Shown in pieces: positions 15,271-23,208 of a stretch of 64,000 nt of DNA. The stretch comes from Lentzea sp. NBRC 105346 (GTDB taxonomy: Bacteria; Actinomycetota; Actinomycetes; Mycobacteriales; Pseudonocardiaceae), in contig NZ_BSTQ01000012.1 in assembly GCF_030269605.1 (NCBI RefSeq), positions 232,231 to 296,230 of the forward strand, read 5' to 3'. How positions within the stretch are numbered: the stretch's first letter is position 1; each line of letters opens with the position of its first letter. The notes under the pieces were generated by a model. The model was given only the letters and a program-made list of their open reading frames with translations, was not told the origin of the DNA and did not search any database. A program made the position numbers and the translations under genes.

Positions 15271-15711
15271 ATGCCACGCATGGACTTCGCCAAGAACGCG
15301 CCCGACGTCTACCGCGCCCTGGTCCTGTTCCACCGCACGGCAAAAGCCGGGGTCGATCAGACGATCGCCGAGCTGGTCATGATCAGGGCGTCCCAGCTCA
15401 ACCACTGCGCGTTCTGCATCAACATGCACACCGTCGACGCGCGCAAGGCCGGCGAGACCGAGGCGAGGATCTACCTGCTGAACGCGTGGGAGGAGGCGGG
15501 TGATCTCTACACCGAGAAGGAGCGGGCCGCACTGGCCCTCACCGAGAAGATCACCCGACTGAGCGACGGGTTCGTGCCGGACGATGTCTACGAGCTTGCG
15601 GCGAAGCACTTCGACGAACCAGAGCTAGCCCAGCTCATCGCACTGATCGTGAGCATCAACTCGCTGAACCGGATTTCGGTTAGCACCCGGAAACTTCCCG
15701 ACGTCCGGTGA
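15271..15711 (+). CDS. Carboxymuconolactone decarboxylase family protein (AhpD-like)
   Basis: A 146-residue all-helical protein with the redox motif HCAFCINMH (CxxC plus His), the AhpD core. Such proteins act as alkylhydroperoxidase partners or uncharacterised peroxidases. Divergently transcribed from the MocR regulator, a pairing often seen in actinobacteria, so expression is probably MocR-controlled. Confidence 0.87.
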   Translation: MPRMDFAKNAPDVYRALVLFHRTAKAGVDQTIAELVMIRASQLNHCAFCINMHTVDARKAGETEARIYLLNAWEEAGDLYTEKERAALALTEKITRLSDGFVPDDVYELAAKHFDEPELAQLIALIVSINSLNRISVSTRKLPDVR

Positions 15712-15793
15712 CCTTCTGTCGACACGCCGTGAGGAAATGTCCCCATCAGGGTGACTTTGGGACACAGTAGGGGTGAGTTCTGCCCACTGTCCG

Positions 15794-15822
15794 TTGACCC
15801 CTGGGAGCACGGTTAGTAAGTT
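15794..15822 (+). promoter_or_regulatory. Sigma-A type promoter of murR, leaderless
   Basis: TTGACC (15794-15799), 17-base spacer, TAAGTT (15817-15822), then 6 bases to the GTG at 15829. The transcript should start at or next to the start codon. Confidence 0.65.
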
Positions 15823-15828
15823 TCCCAC

Positions 15829-16749
15829 GTGTCCACTGAATCCAGTGCCGAGTCCAGCCCCCTGGTGAAGATCCGGTCGCTGCTTCCGGGCCTCGCCCGT
15901 GCGGAGCAACGGGTCGCCAAGGTGGTGCTGGAGAACCCGGCCTCTGTCGCGCACCGGAGCATCACCGAGGTCGCCGAACAGGCGGGCACGAGTGAGACGA
16001 CGGTGACGCGCTTCTGCAAGGCGATCGGCGTGGGCGGATACCCCGAGCTGCGCATCGCGCTCGCCGCCGACACCGCTCGCAGCGCCGCCCGGTCCAACCA
16101 GGACATGGGTGGCGACATCGGCCCCGGCGACGACCTGCGCCAGGTGGTCGGCAAGGTGGCGTTCGCCGACGCCCGCGCGGTCGAGGAGACCGCCGAGCAA
16201 CTCGACGTCGAGTCGTTGCAACGGGTCGTGGAGGCCATCGCGGGTGCACGGCGGGTCGACGCCTACGGGTTCGGCGCGAGCGCGTTCGTCGCGTTCGATC
16301 TGCAGCAGAAGCTGCATCGCATCGGCCGGACCTGCTTCGCGTGGAACGACACGCACGTCGCGTTGACGAGTGCCGCAGTGCTGACCGGCGAGGACGTCGC
16401 GGTCGGCATCTCGCACACCGGCTCCACCGCGGAGACGGTCGAGGCGCTGCGCATCGCGAAGGAGCACGGCGCGACCACCGTGGCGCTGACGAACTTCCCG
16501 CGTTCGCCGATCACCGAGGTGGCCGACCACGTGCTCACCACGGCGGCGCGCGAGACGACGTTCCGCTCCGGCGCGATGGCCAGCCGGATCGCGCAGCTCA
16601 CGGTGATCGACTGCCTGTTCATCGGCATCGCGCAGCGGCATGTAGACACGGCGAAGACCGCGCTCGAGGCGACCTACGAAGCGGTGTCGGGCCATCGGCT
16701 CGGCGCGCGACCAGACGGGCGCAGGCGGCCGCGGGAGACCGGTAAATGA
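15829..16749 (+). CDS. murR: MurR/RpiR-family transcriptional regulator
   Basis: A 306-residue protein. The N-terminal RpiR HTH domain (ITEVAEQAGTSETTVTRFCKAIGVGGYPELR) is followed by a sugar-phosphate-binding SIS domain (about residues 130-270; VAVGISHTGSTAETVEALR). In E. coli and B. subtilis MurR senses MurNAc-6-phosphate and controls murQ. Here murQ follows with a 4-bp overlap (ATGA), making this assignment strong. Ser/Thr-rich start; leaderless promoter upstream. Confidence 0.9.
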   Translation: MSTESSAESSPLVKIRSLLPGLARAEQRVAKVVLENPASVAHRSITEVAEQAGTSETTVTRFCKAIGVGGYPELRIALAADTARSAARSNQDMGGDIGPGDDLRQVVGKVAFADARAVEETAEQLDVESLQRVVEAIAGARRVDAYGFGASAFVAFDLQQKLHRIGRTCFAWNDTHVALTSAAVLTGEDVAVGISHTGSTAETVEALRIAKEHGATTVALTNFPRSPITEVADHVLTTAARETTFRSGAMASRIAQLTVIDCLFIGIAQRHVDTAKTALEATYEAVSGHRLGARPDGRRRPRETGK

Positions 16750-17657
16750 TCTCCCCCCGGAACGGTGTGGCGGTGAACGTGGAATCTCCGACCGAACAAC
16801 GGAACCCGCGGACCGTCGACATCGACCGGGTCGCCACCCTCGACGTCCTCCGGATGATCAACGACGAGGACAGCACGGTCCCCGCCGCGGTGGCGGCCGC
16901 GCTCCCCGAGGTGGCCCGCGCGGTCGACCTCGCAGTCGGCGCGCTGCGGTCCGGCGGCCGCGTGCACTACGTCGGCGCGGGCACGTCCGGCCGGCTCGCG
17001 ACGCTGGACGCGGCCGAGCTCGTGCCCACGTTCAACACGCCGCCGGACTGGTTCATCGCGCACCACGCGGGCGGAACCGAGGCGCTGGTCCGCGCGATGG
17101 AGGACGTGGAGGACCACTCCGGCGCCGCGCAGATCCGCCGGGCCGTGAAGTCGTCCGACATCGTTGTCGGCATCACCGCGTCCGGCCGCACGCCGTTCGT
17201 CATCGGCGCGCTGCAGGAGGCGAACGCGATCGGCGCCCACACGGTGTTGATCTCCAACAACGCCCACGTGCCGATGGAGCCGGACGTCCTGGTCGTGCTG
17301 GACACCGGTCCGGAGGCGATCGCCGGGTCGACGCGGATGAAGGCGGGCTCGTCGCAGAAGCTCGTGCTGACGGCGTTCTCCACGGCCGTGATGGTCATGC
17401 TCGGCCGGACGTACTCGAACCTCATGGTCAGCATGCGCGCGACGAACGCGAAGCTGCGCGGCCGGACCGTGCGGATCCTCGCCGAGGCGACCGGGCTCGA
17501 GGAGCAGGAGTGCGTCGCCGCGCTGGCCGAGGCGAGCGGTGACCTGAAGGTGGCGCTGGTGCACCTGTTGTCCGGTGTGCCGACCGCGCGGGCGGCCGAG
17601 GCGCTGACCTCGGCGAACGGTCACGTCCGCAACGCACTCGGCGCGTTAGCCGGGTAG
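16746..17657 (+). CDS. murQ: N-acetylmuramic acid 6-phosphate etherase
   Basis: A 303-residue SIS-fold enzyme that splits D-lactate from MurNAc-6-phosphate to give GlcNAc-6-phosphate in the cytoplasm. Seen: YVGAGTSGRLATLDAAELVPTF, the catalytic Glu regions (HHAGGTEALVRAMEDVEDH), GITASGRTPFV and GSTRMKAGSSQK. Full length. Overlaps murR by ATGA. No PTS MurNAc transporter (murP) or MurNAc kinase is seen in the window, so the uptake and phosphorylation step must be encoded elsewhere. Confidence 0.95.
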   Translation: MISPRNGVAVNVESPTEQRNPRTVDIDRVATLDVLRMINDEDSTVPAAVAAALPEVARAVDLAVGALRSGGRVHYVGAGTSGRLATLDAAELVPTFNTPPDWFIAHHAGGTEALVRAMEDVEDHSGAAQIRRAVKSSDIVVGITASGRTPFVIGALQEANAIGAHTVLISNNAHVPMEPDVLVVLDTGPEAIAGSTRMKAGSSQKLVLTAFSTAVMVMLGRTYSNLMVSMRATNAKLRGRTVRILAEATGLEEQECVAALAEASGDLKVALVHLLSGVPTARAAEALTSANGHVRNALGALAG

Positions 17658-18086
17658 TACCGGGCGCCACGGGATCGGCGTCGACAGCACCATCGCGCTG
17701 GACGTCTCGCCGTGGCTCGCGAGCCGCACGAGCAGGCGTTCGAGCTCAGCGATGGTGCTCGTGGCGACCTTGACGACCGAGCAGATGTCGCCGGTCAGCC
17801 GGACGACCTCGACGACCTCGGGCATGTCGTCCAACAGCTCCGGGTGCACCGTGATGCACCGCGGGCCGTAGCACTTCATCCGCACCAACGCGACGACCGG
17901 CCGGCCCACCGCCGTGGGGTCGACCGTCGCCCGATAGCCGGTGATGACACCGATGTTCTCCAGCCGTCGAACGCGCTGCGCGACCGTCGGCGGCGACACG
18001 TGGACCCGGCGGGCGAGCTCGTTGTACGACAGCCGTGCGTCCTCTTGGAGGGCCTCCAACAGGGCGCGATCCACGTCGTCCAACAC
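17646..18086 (-). CDS. Lrp/AsnC-family regulator, likely of the kynurenine genes
   Basis: A 146-residue Lrp/AsnC protein: N-terminal HTH (DRALLEALQEDARLSYNELARRVHVSPPTVAQRVRRLE) and C-terminal RAM domain (EVVRLTGDICSVVKVATSTIAELERLL). GTG 18086 is chosen because the HTH begins right there and TACCTT sits 7 bases upstream, fitting a leaderless start; the frame extends to 18158 without homologous sequence. Divergent from kynA. In Pseudomonas an Lrp-type protein (KynR) controls kyn genes in the same way. Its end overlaps murQ by 12 bp. Confidence 0.88.
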   Translation of the reverse strand: MLDDVDRALLEALQEDARLSYNELARRVHVSPPTVAQRVRRLENIGVITGYRATVDPTAVGRPVVALVRMKCYGPRCITVHPELLDDMPEVVEVVRLTGDICSVVKVATSTIAELERLLVRLASHGETSSAMVLSTPIPWRPVLPG

Positions 18087-18114
18087 GAATGCAAAGGTAC
18101 TCGTCCGAACGCTT

Positions 18115-18145
18115 TGCGAACGTGAGAAGTTCGTCCCCGTTCGCA
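18115..18145. promoter_or_regulatory. Inverted-repeat operator in the lrp/kynA divergent region
   Basis: TGCGAAC (18115-18121) and GTTCGCA (18139-18145) are perfect inverted arms with a 17-base spacer. They lie 29-59 bp upstream of the Lrp start and 48-78 bp upstream of kynA, so one bound Lrp could act on both. Confidence 0.5.
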
Positions 18146-18192
18146 CTTCGTCATCCATTCAGGTTGCGGACGAACCGACAGATGATTAGTCC

Positions 18193-19014
18193 ATGACTTG
18201 CCCCATGTCTGAGACGCCGAAACTGGACTTCGGTGGCACGACTCCGTACGAGGACTACGTGCACGCGTCCGTGCTGCACACGTTGCAGCAGCAGTGGTCG
18301 AAGGACCCGCGGGAGATGTCGTTCCTGGTGATCACGCAGGTCATGGAGCTGTACTTCGGGCTGCTGTGCTTCGAGTGGCGGCAGGCGCAGACCGAACTGC
18401 GCGCGGACGACCTGCGCGCCGCGGTCCGCACGCTGCGCCGCAGCGACCTGCACATGCAGGCGTTGTCGGCCGCATGGCGCCCGATCGCCCGGATGACGCC
18501 GACGGAGTTCAACTCGTTCCGCGACGCCCTCGGCGAGGGCTCGGGATTCCAGTCCGGCATGTACCGCGAGATGGAGTTCCTGCTCGGCGAGAAGTCGCGC
18601 TCGATGCTCGTGCCGCACCGCGCGGTGCCCGCCATGCACGACCAGCTGGAGAAGTCGCTGCAGCAGCCTTCGCTGTACGACGACGTGCTCGCCGCGTTGA
18701 AACGTGCGGGCTTCGCCATTCCGCAGGCGGTGCTGGACCGCGACGTCAGCCAGGCCTACGAGCCGTCGCACGAGGTCGAGGAGGTCTGGGCGGCGATCTA
18801 CCGCGGGCACGACCGTGACCTGCTGGAACTCGGCGAGGCGCTGACCGACATCGCCGAGGAGTTCGCCCGCTGGCGCTACGACCACCTGCTGGCGACCCGG
18901 CGTTCGATGGGCGCCAAGGTCGGGACGGGTGGGTCGGCCGGGGTGGCGTGGCTGGAGAAGCGGACGCAACGATCGGTGTTCCCGGAGTTGTGGACCGCGA
19001 GGAGCTACGTGTGA
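18193..19014 (+). CDS. kynA: Tryptophan 2,3-dioxygenase
   Basis: A 273-residue haem enzyme converting L-tryptophan to N-formylkynurenine. Family features: TPYEDYVHASVLHTLQ, the helix EMSFLVITQVMELYF, SGFQSGMYREMEFLLG and the C-terminal FARWRYDHLLATRRSMGAKVGTGGSAGVAWL. First gene of kynA-kynU. A formamidase (kynB) is not in the pair; that step must come from another gene or proceed non-enzymatically. Confidence 0.95.
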   Translation: MTCPMSETPKLDFGGTTPYEDYVHASVLHTLQQQWSKDPREMSFLVITQVMELYFGLLCFEWRQAQTELRADDLRAAVRTLRRSDLHMQALSAAWRPIARMTPTEFNSFRDALGEGSGFQSGMYREMEFLLGEKSRSMLVPHRAVPAMHDQLEKSLQQPSLYDDVLAALKRAGFAIPQAVLDRDVSQAYEPSHEVEEVWAAIYRGHDRDLLELGEALTDIAEEFARWRYDHLLATRRSMGAKVGTGGSAGVAWLEKRTQRSVFPELWTARSYV

Positions 19015-20117
19015 AGCGAGAGCTGTTCGACCTCGAAGACGGCGTGATCTACCTGGACGGCAACTCGCTCGGCGCACCTCCCAAGGCGGTCGCGGAACGC
19101 GTGCAGGACGTCGTGCGGCACCAGTGGGGCCGGCGGCTGATCCGGTCGTGGTCCGAGGGCTGGTGGGAGGCGCCGCAGCGGATCGGTGACCGGATCGGCC
19201 GGCTGGTCGGTGCCGCGCCGGGCCAGGTCGTGGTCGGCGACTCGACGTCGGTCAACATCTTCAAAGCGCTCATGGCGGCCGTGCACGGGACCTCGCGCGG
19301 CGAGATCGTCGTGGACGCCGGGACGTTCCCGACGGACGGCTACATCGCTTCCTCAGTTGCTTCTCTTGCCGGGCTTCGGATCCGGCCGGTGTCACCGTCC
19401 TCTTTGGAGCTTTCCGAGGACACGGCGGTCGTGCTGCTCAACCACGTCGACTACCGGACCGGCGAGCTGTACGACATGGCACGGCTGACCGAGCAGGCGC
19501 ACGCGGTCGGCGCGAAGATCGTCTGGGACCTGTGCCACAGCGTCGGCGTGCTGCCGATCGAACTCGACGCGCTGGGCGTGGACCTGGCTGTCGGGTGCAC
19601 CTACAAGTTCCTCAACGGCGGTCCCGGCTCGCCCGCTTTCATCTACGTGCCAACGGCTTCGCAGGCGACGTTCGAGCAGCCGCTGTCCGGGTGGAACGGG
19701 CACCGCTCGCCGTTCGCGATGGAACCCACCTACACGCCGGACCCCGGTGTGGTGCGGGCCCGCGTCGGCACGCCGGACATCCTGTCGATGCTGGCGCTGG
19801 ACGCCGCGCTGGACGTGTGGGACGACGTGGACCTGGCCGAGCTGCGCACGCGCGGGCTGGAGCTGACCGCGTTGTTCCGGCAACAGGTGGAGAAGCTGAC
19901 CGACCTGGAAGTGATCACGCCCGACTCCGAGTGGCGTGGCAACCAGGTCTCGCTGCGCTGCCCTGATGCCAAGCAGGTCATGGACGAGCTGATCGCGCGC
20001 AACGTGATCGGCGACCACCGCCCGCCGGACGTGCTGCGGTTCGGGTTCGCGCCGCTCTACGTACGTGACGAGGACGCGATCAGGGCTGCCGAGGTGCTGG
20101 CGGAGATCATCCGCTGA
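19011..20117 (+). CDS. kynU: Kynureninase
   Basis: A 368-residue PLP enzyme cleaving kynurenine to anthranilate and alanine. DGNSLGAPPK at the N-terminus, WDLCHSVGVLPIEL, and the PLP lysine in CTYKFLNGGPGSPAF are typical. GTG 19011-19013 overlaps the kynA stop (GTGA), preferred over the upstream ATG at 18948, which would extend 21 residues back inside kynA. The 3' end overlaps the convergent Fic-like gene by 11 bp. Product anthranilate could feed secondary metabolism. Confidence 0.94.
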   Translation: MKRELFDLEDGVIYLDGNSLGAPPKAVAERVQDVVRHQWGRRLIRSWSEGWWEAPQRIGDRIGRLVGAAPGQVVVGDSTSVNIFKALMAAVHGTSRGEIVVDAGTFPTDGYIASSVASLAGLRIRPVSPSSLELSEDTAVVLLNHVDYRTGELYDMARLTEQAHAVGAKIVWDLCHSVGVLPIELDALGVDLAVGCTYKFLNGGPGSPAFIYVPTASQATFEQPLSGWNGHRSPFAMEPTYTPDPGVVRARVGTPDILSMLALDAALDVWDDVDLAELRTRGLELTALFRQQVEKLTDLEVITPDSEWRGNQVSLRCPDAKQVMDELIARNVIGDHRPPDVLRFGFAPLYVRDEDAIRAAEVLAEIIR

Positions 20118-20835
20118 GTGCGGCGTCCGCGATGCTCGTCGCCTCGCGGGCGCCCGCTTCCAGCGTGGAGCAGACGAAGCGGATCCACTGGCCGACGCCT
20201 TCGGGCGTACCGGAGGCGAACGCCTCGGCCGCCGCCTCGTACTCGTCCTTGCGGCGCAGGCAGGACACCTCCGGCACGCCGAGCCCCTTCGGGTCCAGGC
20301 CGGTGGAGATCGACGTGAGCCGGGCCGCGGCGCGCGCGATCACGCCGTTCGCGGAGTCGAAGGGCCGCAACGTCAACAGCTCGCCGTGCACGACGGCGAC
20401 CAGCACGGGCGCGGGCGCCGAGGTGCCGCCGGTGACCAGTGAACCGAGCATCGTCAGTCGTTCGGACACACCGCGCTGCTCGCTGGGGCGGCCCACTTCG
20501 GCGGTGAGGTCGGCCGCCGCCAGGACGTGCAGTTTCGCGAGCACCTGCAGTGGTGCGCGCTGCCACGTGGCGACGAGTCCGCCCAGTGCCTCCGCGACCC
20601 GCAGCGATCCGGTCAGCACCGGCTCGGACACCGCGCCATCAGCCGGAATCTCGGTCGGACCGCCGTCGAGCGCGGCCGACGCACGGGCCGCCCGCACCGA
20701 TGCCTCGGCAGCCGTGGTAGCCCAGCCTCGCAAGTTCACCCGATGGCGGTGCACCTGGAAGACGGCGTCCTTCGCCGCGGCGACGGCATCGGCCACGTCG
20801 GGCAGGTCGAGCAGCGGAGCGAGCGGATCTGTCAC
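20107..20835 (-). CDS. Degenerate Fic-like protein, function unknown
   Basis: A 242-residue protein. ASAALDGGPTEIP resembles the S/T-x-x-x-E-G/N inhibitory helix region of Fic proteins. LRPFDSANGVIARAAARL resembles the Fic core HPFxDGNGRxxR but lacks the catalytic His (Arg), the second Gly and the Arg of GNGR. So it has the Fic fold by pattern but probably not AMP transfer. It lies divergent from acs. The call rests on two short motifs; it could be only distantly related. Confidence 0.55.
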   Translation of the reverse strand: MTDPLAPLLDLPDVADAVAAAKDAVFQVHRHRVNLRGWATTAAEASVRAARASAALDGGPTEIPADGAVSEPVLTGSLRVAEALGGLVATWQRAPLQVLAKLHVLAAADLTAEVGRPSEQRGVSERLTMLGSLVTGGTSAPAPVLVAVVHGELLTLRPFDSANGVIARAAARLTSISTGLDPKGLGVPEVSCLRRKDEYEAAAEAFASGTPEGVGQWIRFVCSTLEAGAREATSIADAALSG

Positions 20836-20866
20836 GGTGGCGCACAGTACCTGACCAGGTGAAATG

Positions 20867-20882
20867 AGTGACCCAGCTCACT
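20867..20882. promoter_or_regulatory. Crp/GlxR-type operator upstream of acs
   Basis: AGTGA-N6-TCACT, a perfect 5-bp-arm palindrome matching the Crp pattern TGTGA-N6-TCACA at the core GTGA...TCAC. It lies 212 bp before acs and 31 bp before the start of the Fic-like gene. The likely binder is encoded at 31636. Confidence 0.5.
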
Positions 20883-21093
20883 AACCGCGCCACTGGGCGC
20901 ATTTCGGCGTGCGTTCAACGCCGTAGACGTGCGTTTTTCCGACAAATCGGGTTACACAGTGAATGCCCTGCATGCACCAACCCTCGATTGGTCTGAACCT
21001 TTCGGGGGAGGAACCTGTTGGAGTGAACTGGCTCGCACTACGGTCAGTACCCGCATCCCCTAGCGGTCTGGATTTCCCAGGAGGTCTCGCACC

Positions 21094-23079
21094 ATGACCC
21101 AGTCGCAAGGCCAGGGCCCAGCCCTGGACAACCTGCTCACGGAGAGCAGGACGTTCCCGCCCAGCGAGGAGTTCGCCGCACAGGCCAACGCGCAGCCGGA
21201 CCTGTACGAGGAGGCGAAGGCGGACCGCGAGGCGTTCTGGGCGAAGCAGGCGGAGCGGCTGCACTGGGACACCAAGTGGTCGCAGGTTCTGGACTGGTCG
21301 GACGCGCCGTTCGCGAAGTGGTTCGTCGGCGGCAAGCTGAACGTCGCCTACAACTGCGTCGACCGGCACGTCGAGTCCGGTCACGGCGACCAGATCGCCA
21401 TCCACTGGGAGGGCGAGCCCGGCGACAGCCGTGCGATCACCTACGCGGAGCTGCAGCGCGAGGTGTCGAAGGCCGCGAACGCGTTGACCTCGCTCGGGAT
21501 CGGGGCCGAGGACCGCGTCGCGATCTACATGCCGATGGTGCCCGAGGCGATCTTCTCGATGCTCGCCTGCGCGCGGCTCGGCGCGATGCACAGCGTCGTG
21601 TTCGGCGGCTTCTCCGCCGAGGCGCTGCGCACCCGCATCGAGGACTCGTCGTGCAAGCTCGTCATCACGACCGACGGCCAGTACCGCCGCGGCAACCCGG
21701 CCCCGCTGAAGCCGGCCGTGGACGAGGCCGTCGCGAACACGCCGTCCGTCGAGCACGTGCTCGTCGTGCAGCGCACCAAGAACGACGTCGCGTGGACCGA
21801 GGGCCGCGACATCTGGTGGCACGAACTGGTCGACCAGCAGTCCGACCAGCACACGCCCGAGGCGTTCGACTCCGAGCACCCGCTGTTCATCCTGTACACG
21901 TCGGGCACGACGGGTAAGCCCAAGGGCATCCTGCACACGTCCGGCGGCTACCTGGTGCAGGCGTCGTACACGCAGCACAACGTGTTCGACCTCAAGCCGG
22001 ACACCGACGTCTACTGGTGCACCGCGGACATCGGCTGGGTCACCGGCCACAGCTACATCGTCTACGGCCCGCTGTCGAACCGCGTGACGCAGGTCGTCTA
22101 CGAAGGCACGCCCAACACCCCGCACGAGGGCCGGCACTGGGAGATCGTGCAGAAGTACGGCGTGTCGATCTACTACACGGCGCCGACGCTGATCCGCACG
22201 TTCATGAAGTGGGGCGCGGACATCCCGGCGAAGTACGACCTGTCGTCGTTGCGCGTGCTGGGTTCCGTCGGTGAGCCGATCAACCCCGAGGCGTGGATGT
22301 GGTACCGCGAGAACGTCGGTGGCGACAACGCACCGATCGTGGACACGTGGTGGCAGACCGAGACCGGCGCGATCATGATCTCGCCGCTGCCCGGCGTGGT
22401 GTCGACGAAGCCCGGTTCCGCGCAGCGCCCGCTGCCCGGCATCAGCGCCAAGGTCGTCGACGACCAGGGTGTCGAGGTGCCGCACGGCGGCGGTGGCTAC
22501 CTGGTGCTGGACGAGCCGTGGCCGTCGATGCTGCGCGGCATCTGGGGCGACGACGAGCGCTACCGCGAGACGTACTGGTCGCGCTTCGCCGAGCAGGGCT
22601 TCTACTTCGCCGGCGACGGCGCGAAGTACGACAACGACGGCGACATCTGGCTGCTCGGCCGGGTCGACGACGTGATGAACGTGTCCGGTCACCGCATCTC
22701 GACCACCGAGGTCGAGTCGGCGCTGGTGTCGCACCCGACCGTGGCCGAGGCCGCCGTCGTCGGCGCGTCCGACGCGACGACCGGTCAGGGCATCGTGGCG
22801 TTCGTGATCCTGCGCGGTGGCGCGGGTGACGAGGCGTCCGGCGCCGAGGCGATCAAGGCGCTGCGCGACCACGTGGCCAAGGAGATCGGCCCGATCGCCA
22901 AGCCGCGGCAGATCATGGTCGTGCCCGAGCTGCCGAAGACGCGGTCCGGCAAGATCATGCGCCGCCTGCTGCGCGACGTGGCGGAGAACCGTCAGGTCGG
23001 CGACGTGACGACGCTGGCCGACTCGTCCGTGATGGACCTGATCTCGGCGGGCCTGCAGTCGGGCAAGTCCGAGGACTGA
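21094..23079 (+). CDS. acs: Acetyl-CoA synthetase
   Basis: A 661-residue AMP-forming acetate:CoA ligase. Core motif YTSGTTGKPKGI, WWQTETGAIMISPLPG (adenylate binding), YFAGDGAKYDNDGDIWLLGRVDDVMNVSGHR hinge region, and the C-terminal PKTRSGKIMRR whose Lys is the site of inactivating acetylation in the family. Ribosome site CCAGGAGG upstream. Monocistronic, with a terminator right after it. Confidence 0.97.
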   Translation: MTQSQGQGPALDNLLTESRTFPPSEEFAAQANAQPDLYEEAKADREAFWAKQAERLHWDTKWSQVLDWSDAPFAKWFVGGKLNVAYNCVDRHVESGHGDQIAIHWEGEPGDSRAITYAELQREVSKAANALTSLGIGAEDRVAIYMPMVPEAIFSMLACARLGAMHSVVFGGFSAEALRTRIEDSSCKLVITTDGQYRRGNPAPLKPAVDEAVANTPSVEHVLVVQRTKNDVAWTEGRDIWWHELVDQQSDQHTPEAFDSEHPLFILYTSGTTGKPKGILHTSGGYLVQASYTQHNVFDLKPDTDVYWCTADIGWVTGHSYIVYGPLSNRVTQVVYEGTPNTPHEGRHWEIVQKYGVSIYYTAPTLIRTFMKWGADIPAKYDLSSLRVLGSVGEPINPEAWMWYRENVGGDNAPIVDTWWQTETGAIMISPLPGVVSTKPGSAQRPLPGISAKVVDDQGVEVPHGGGGYLVLDEPWPSMLRGIWGDDERYRETYWSRFAEQGFYFAGDGAKYDNDGDIWLLGRVDDVMNVSGHRISTTEVESALVSHPTVAEAAVVGASDATTGQGIVAFVILRGGAGDEASGAEAIKALRDHVAKEIGPIAKPRQIMVVPELPKTRSGKIMRRLLRDVAENRQVGDVTTLADSSVMDLISAGLQSGKSED

Positions 23080-23097
23080 GGTTTATTTAGCAACACG

Positions 23098-23125
23098 AAG
23101 GGGAGTCGCCTCGGCGGCTCCCCTT
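23098..23125 (+). terminator. Intrinsic terminator after acs
   Basis: 13-bp stem AAGGGGAGTCGCC/GGCGGCTCCCCTT with one wobble and a 2-base loop region, then TTCGCGTT. Confidence 0.75.
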
Positions 23126-23131
23126 TCGCGT

Positions 23132-23208
23132 TAAGATCCCTTCAGGGTGAGCCGGGAAGTCTGGTCGGCACGAGGATTCGTCGTACCTTCCCGAGGAGTT
23201 GATCGCCC
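23132..23208 (+). promoter_or_regulatory. Structured 5' leader of nhaA, possible RNA switch
   Basis: In this short leader CGGGAAG (from about 23152) is complementary to CTTCCCG just before the GAGGAG ribosome site, and a competing hairpin GCCG...CGGC can form in between. So the ribosome site could be alternately masked. nhaA leaders carry candidate riboswitch motifs in other bacteria (nhaA-I, nhaA-II); I cannot match this one to them. Confidence 0.4.

Noticed and set aside
20881..22872. 663-codon frame antisense to acs
   Set aside because: Shadow of the GC-rich acs gene, no family features.
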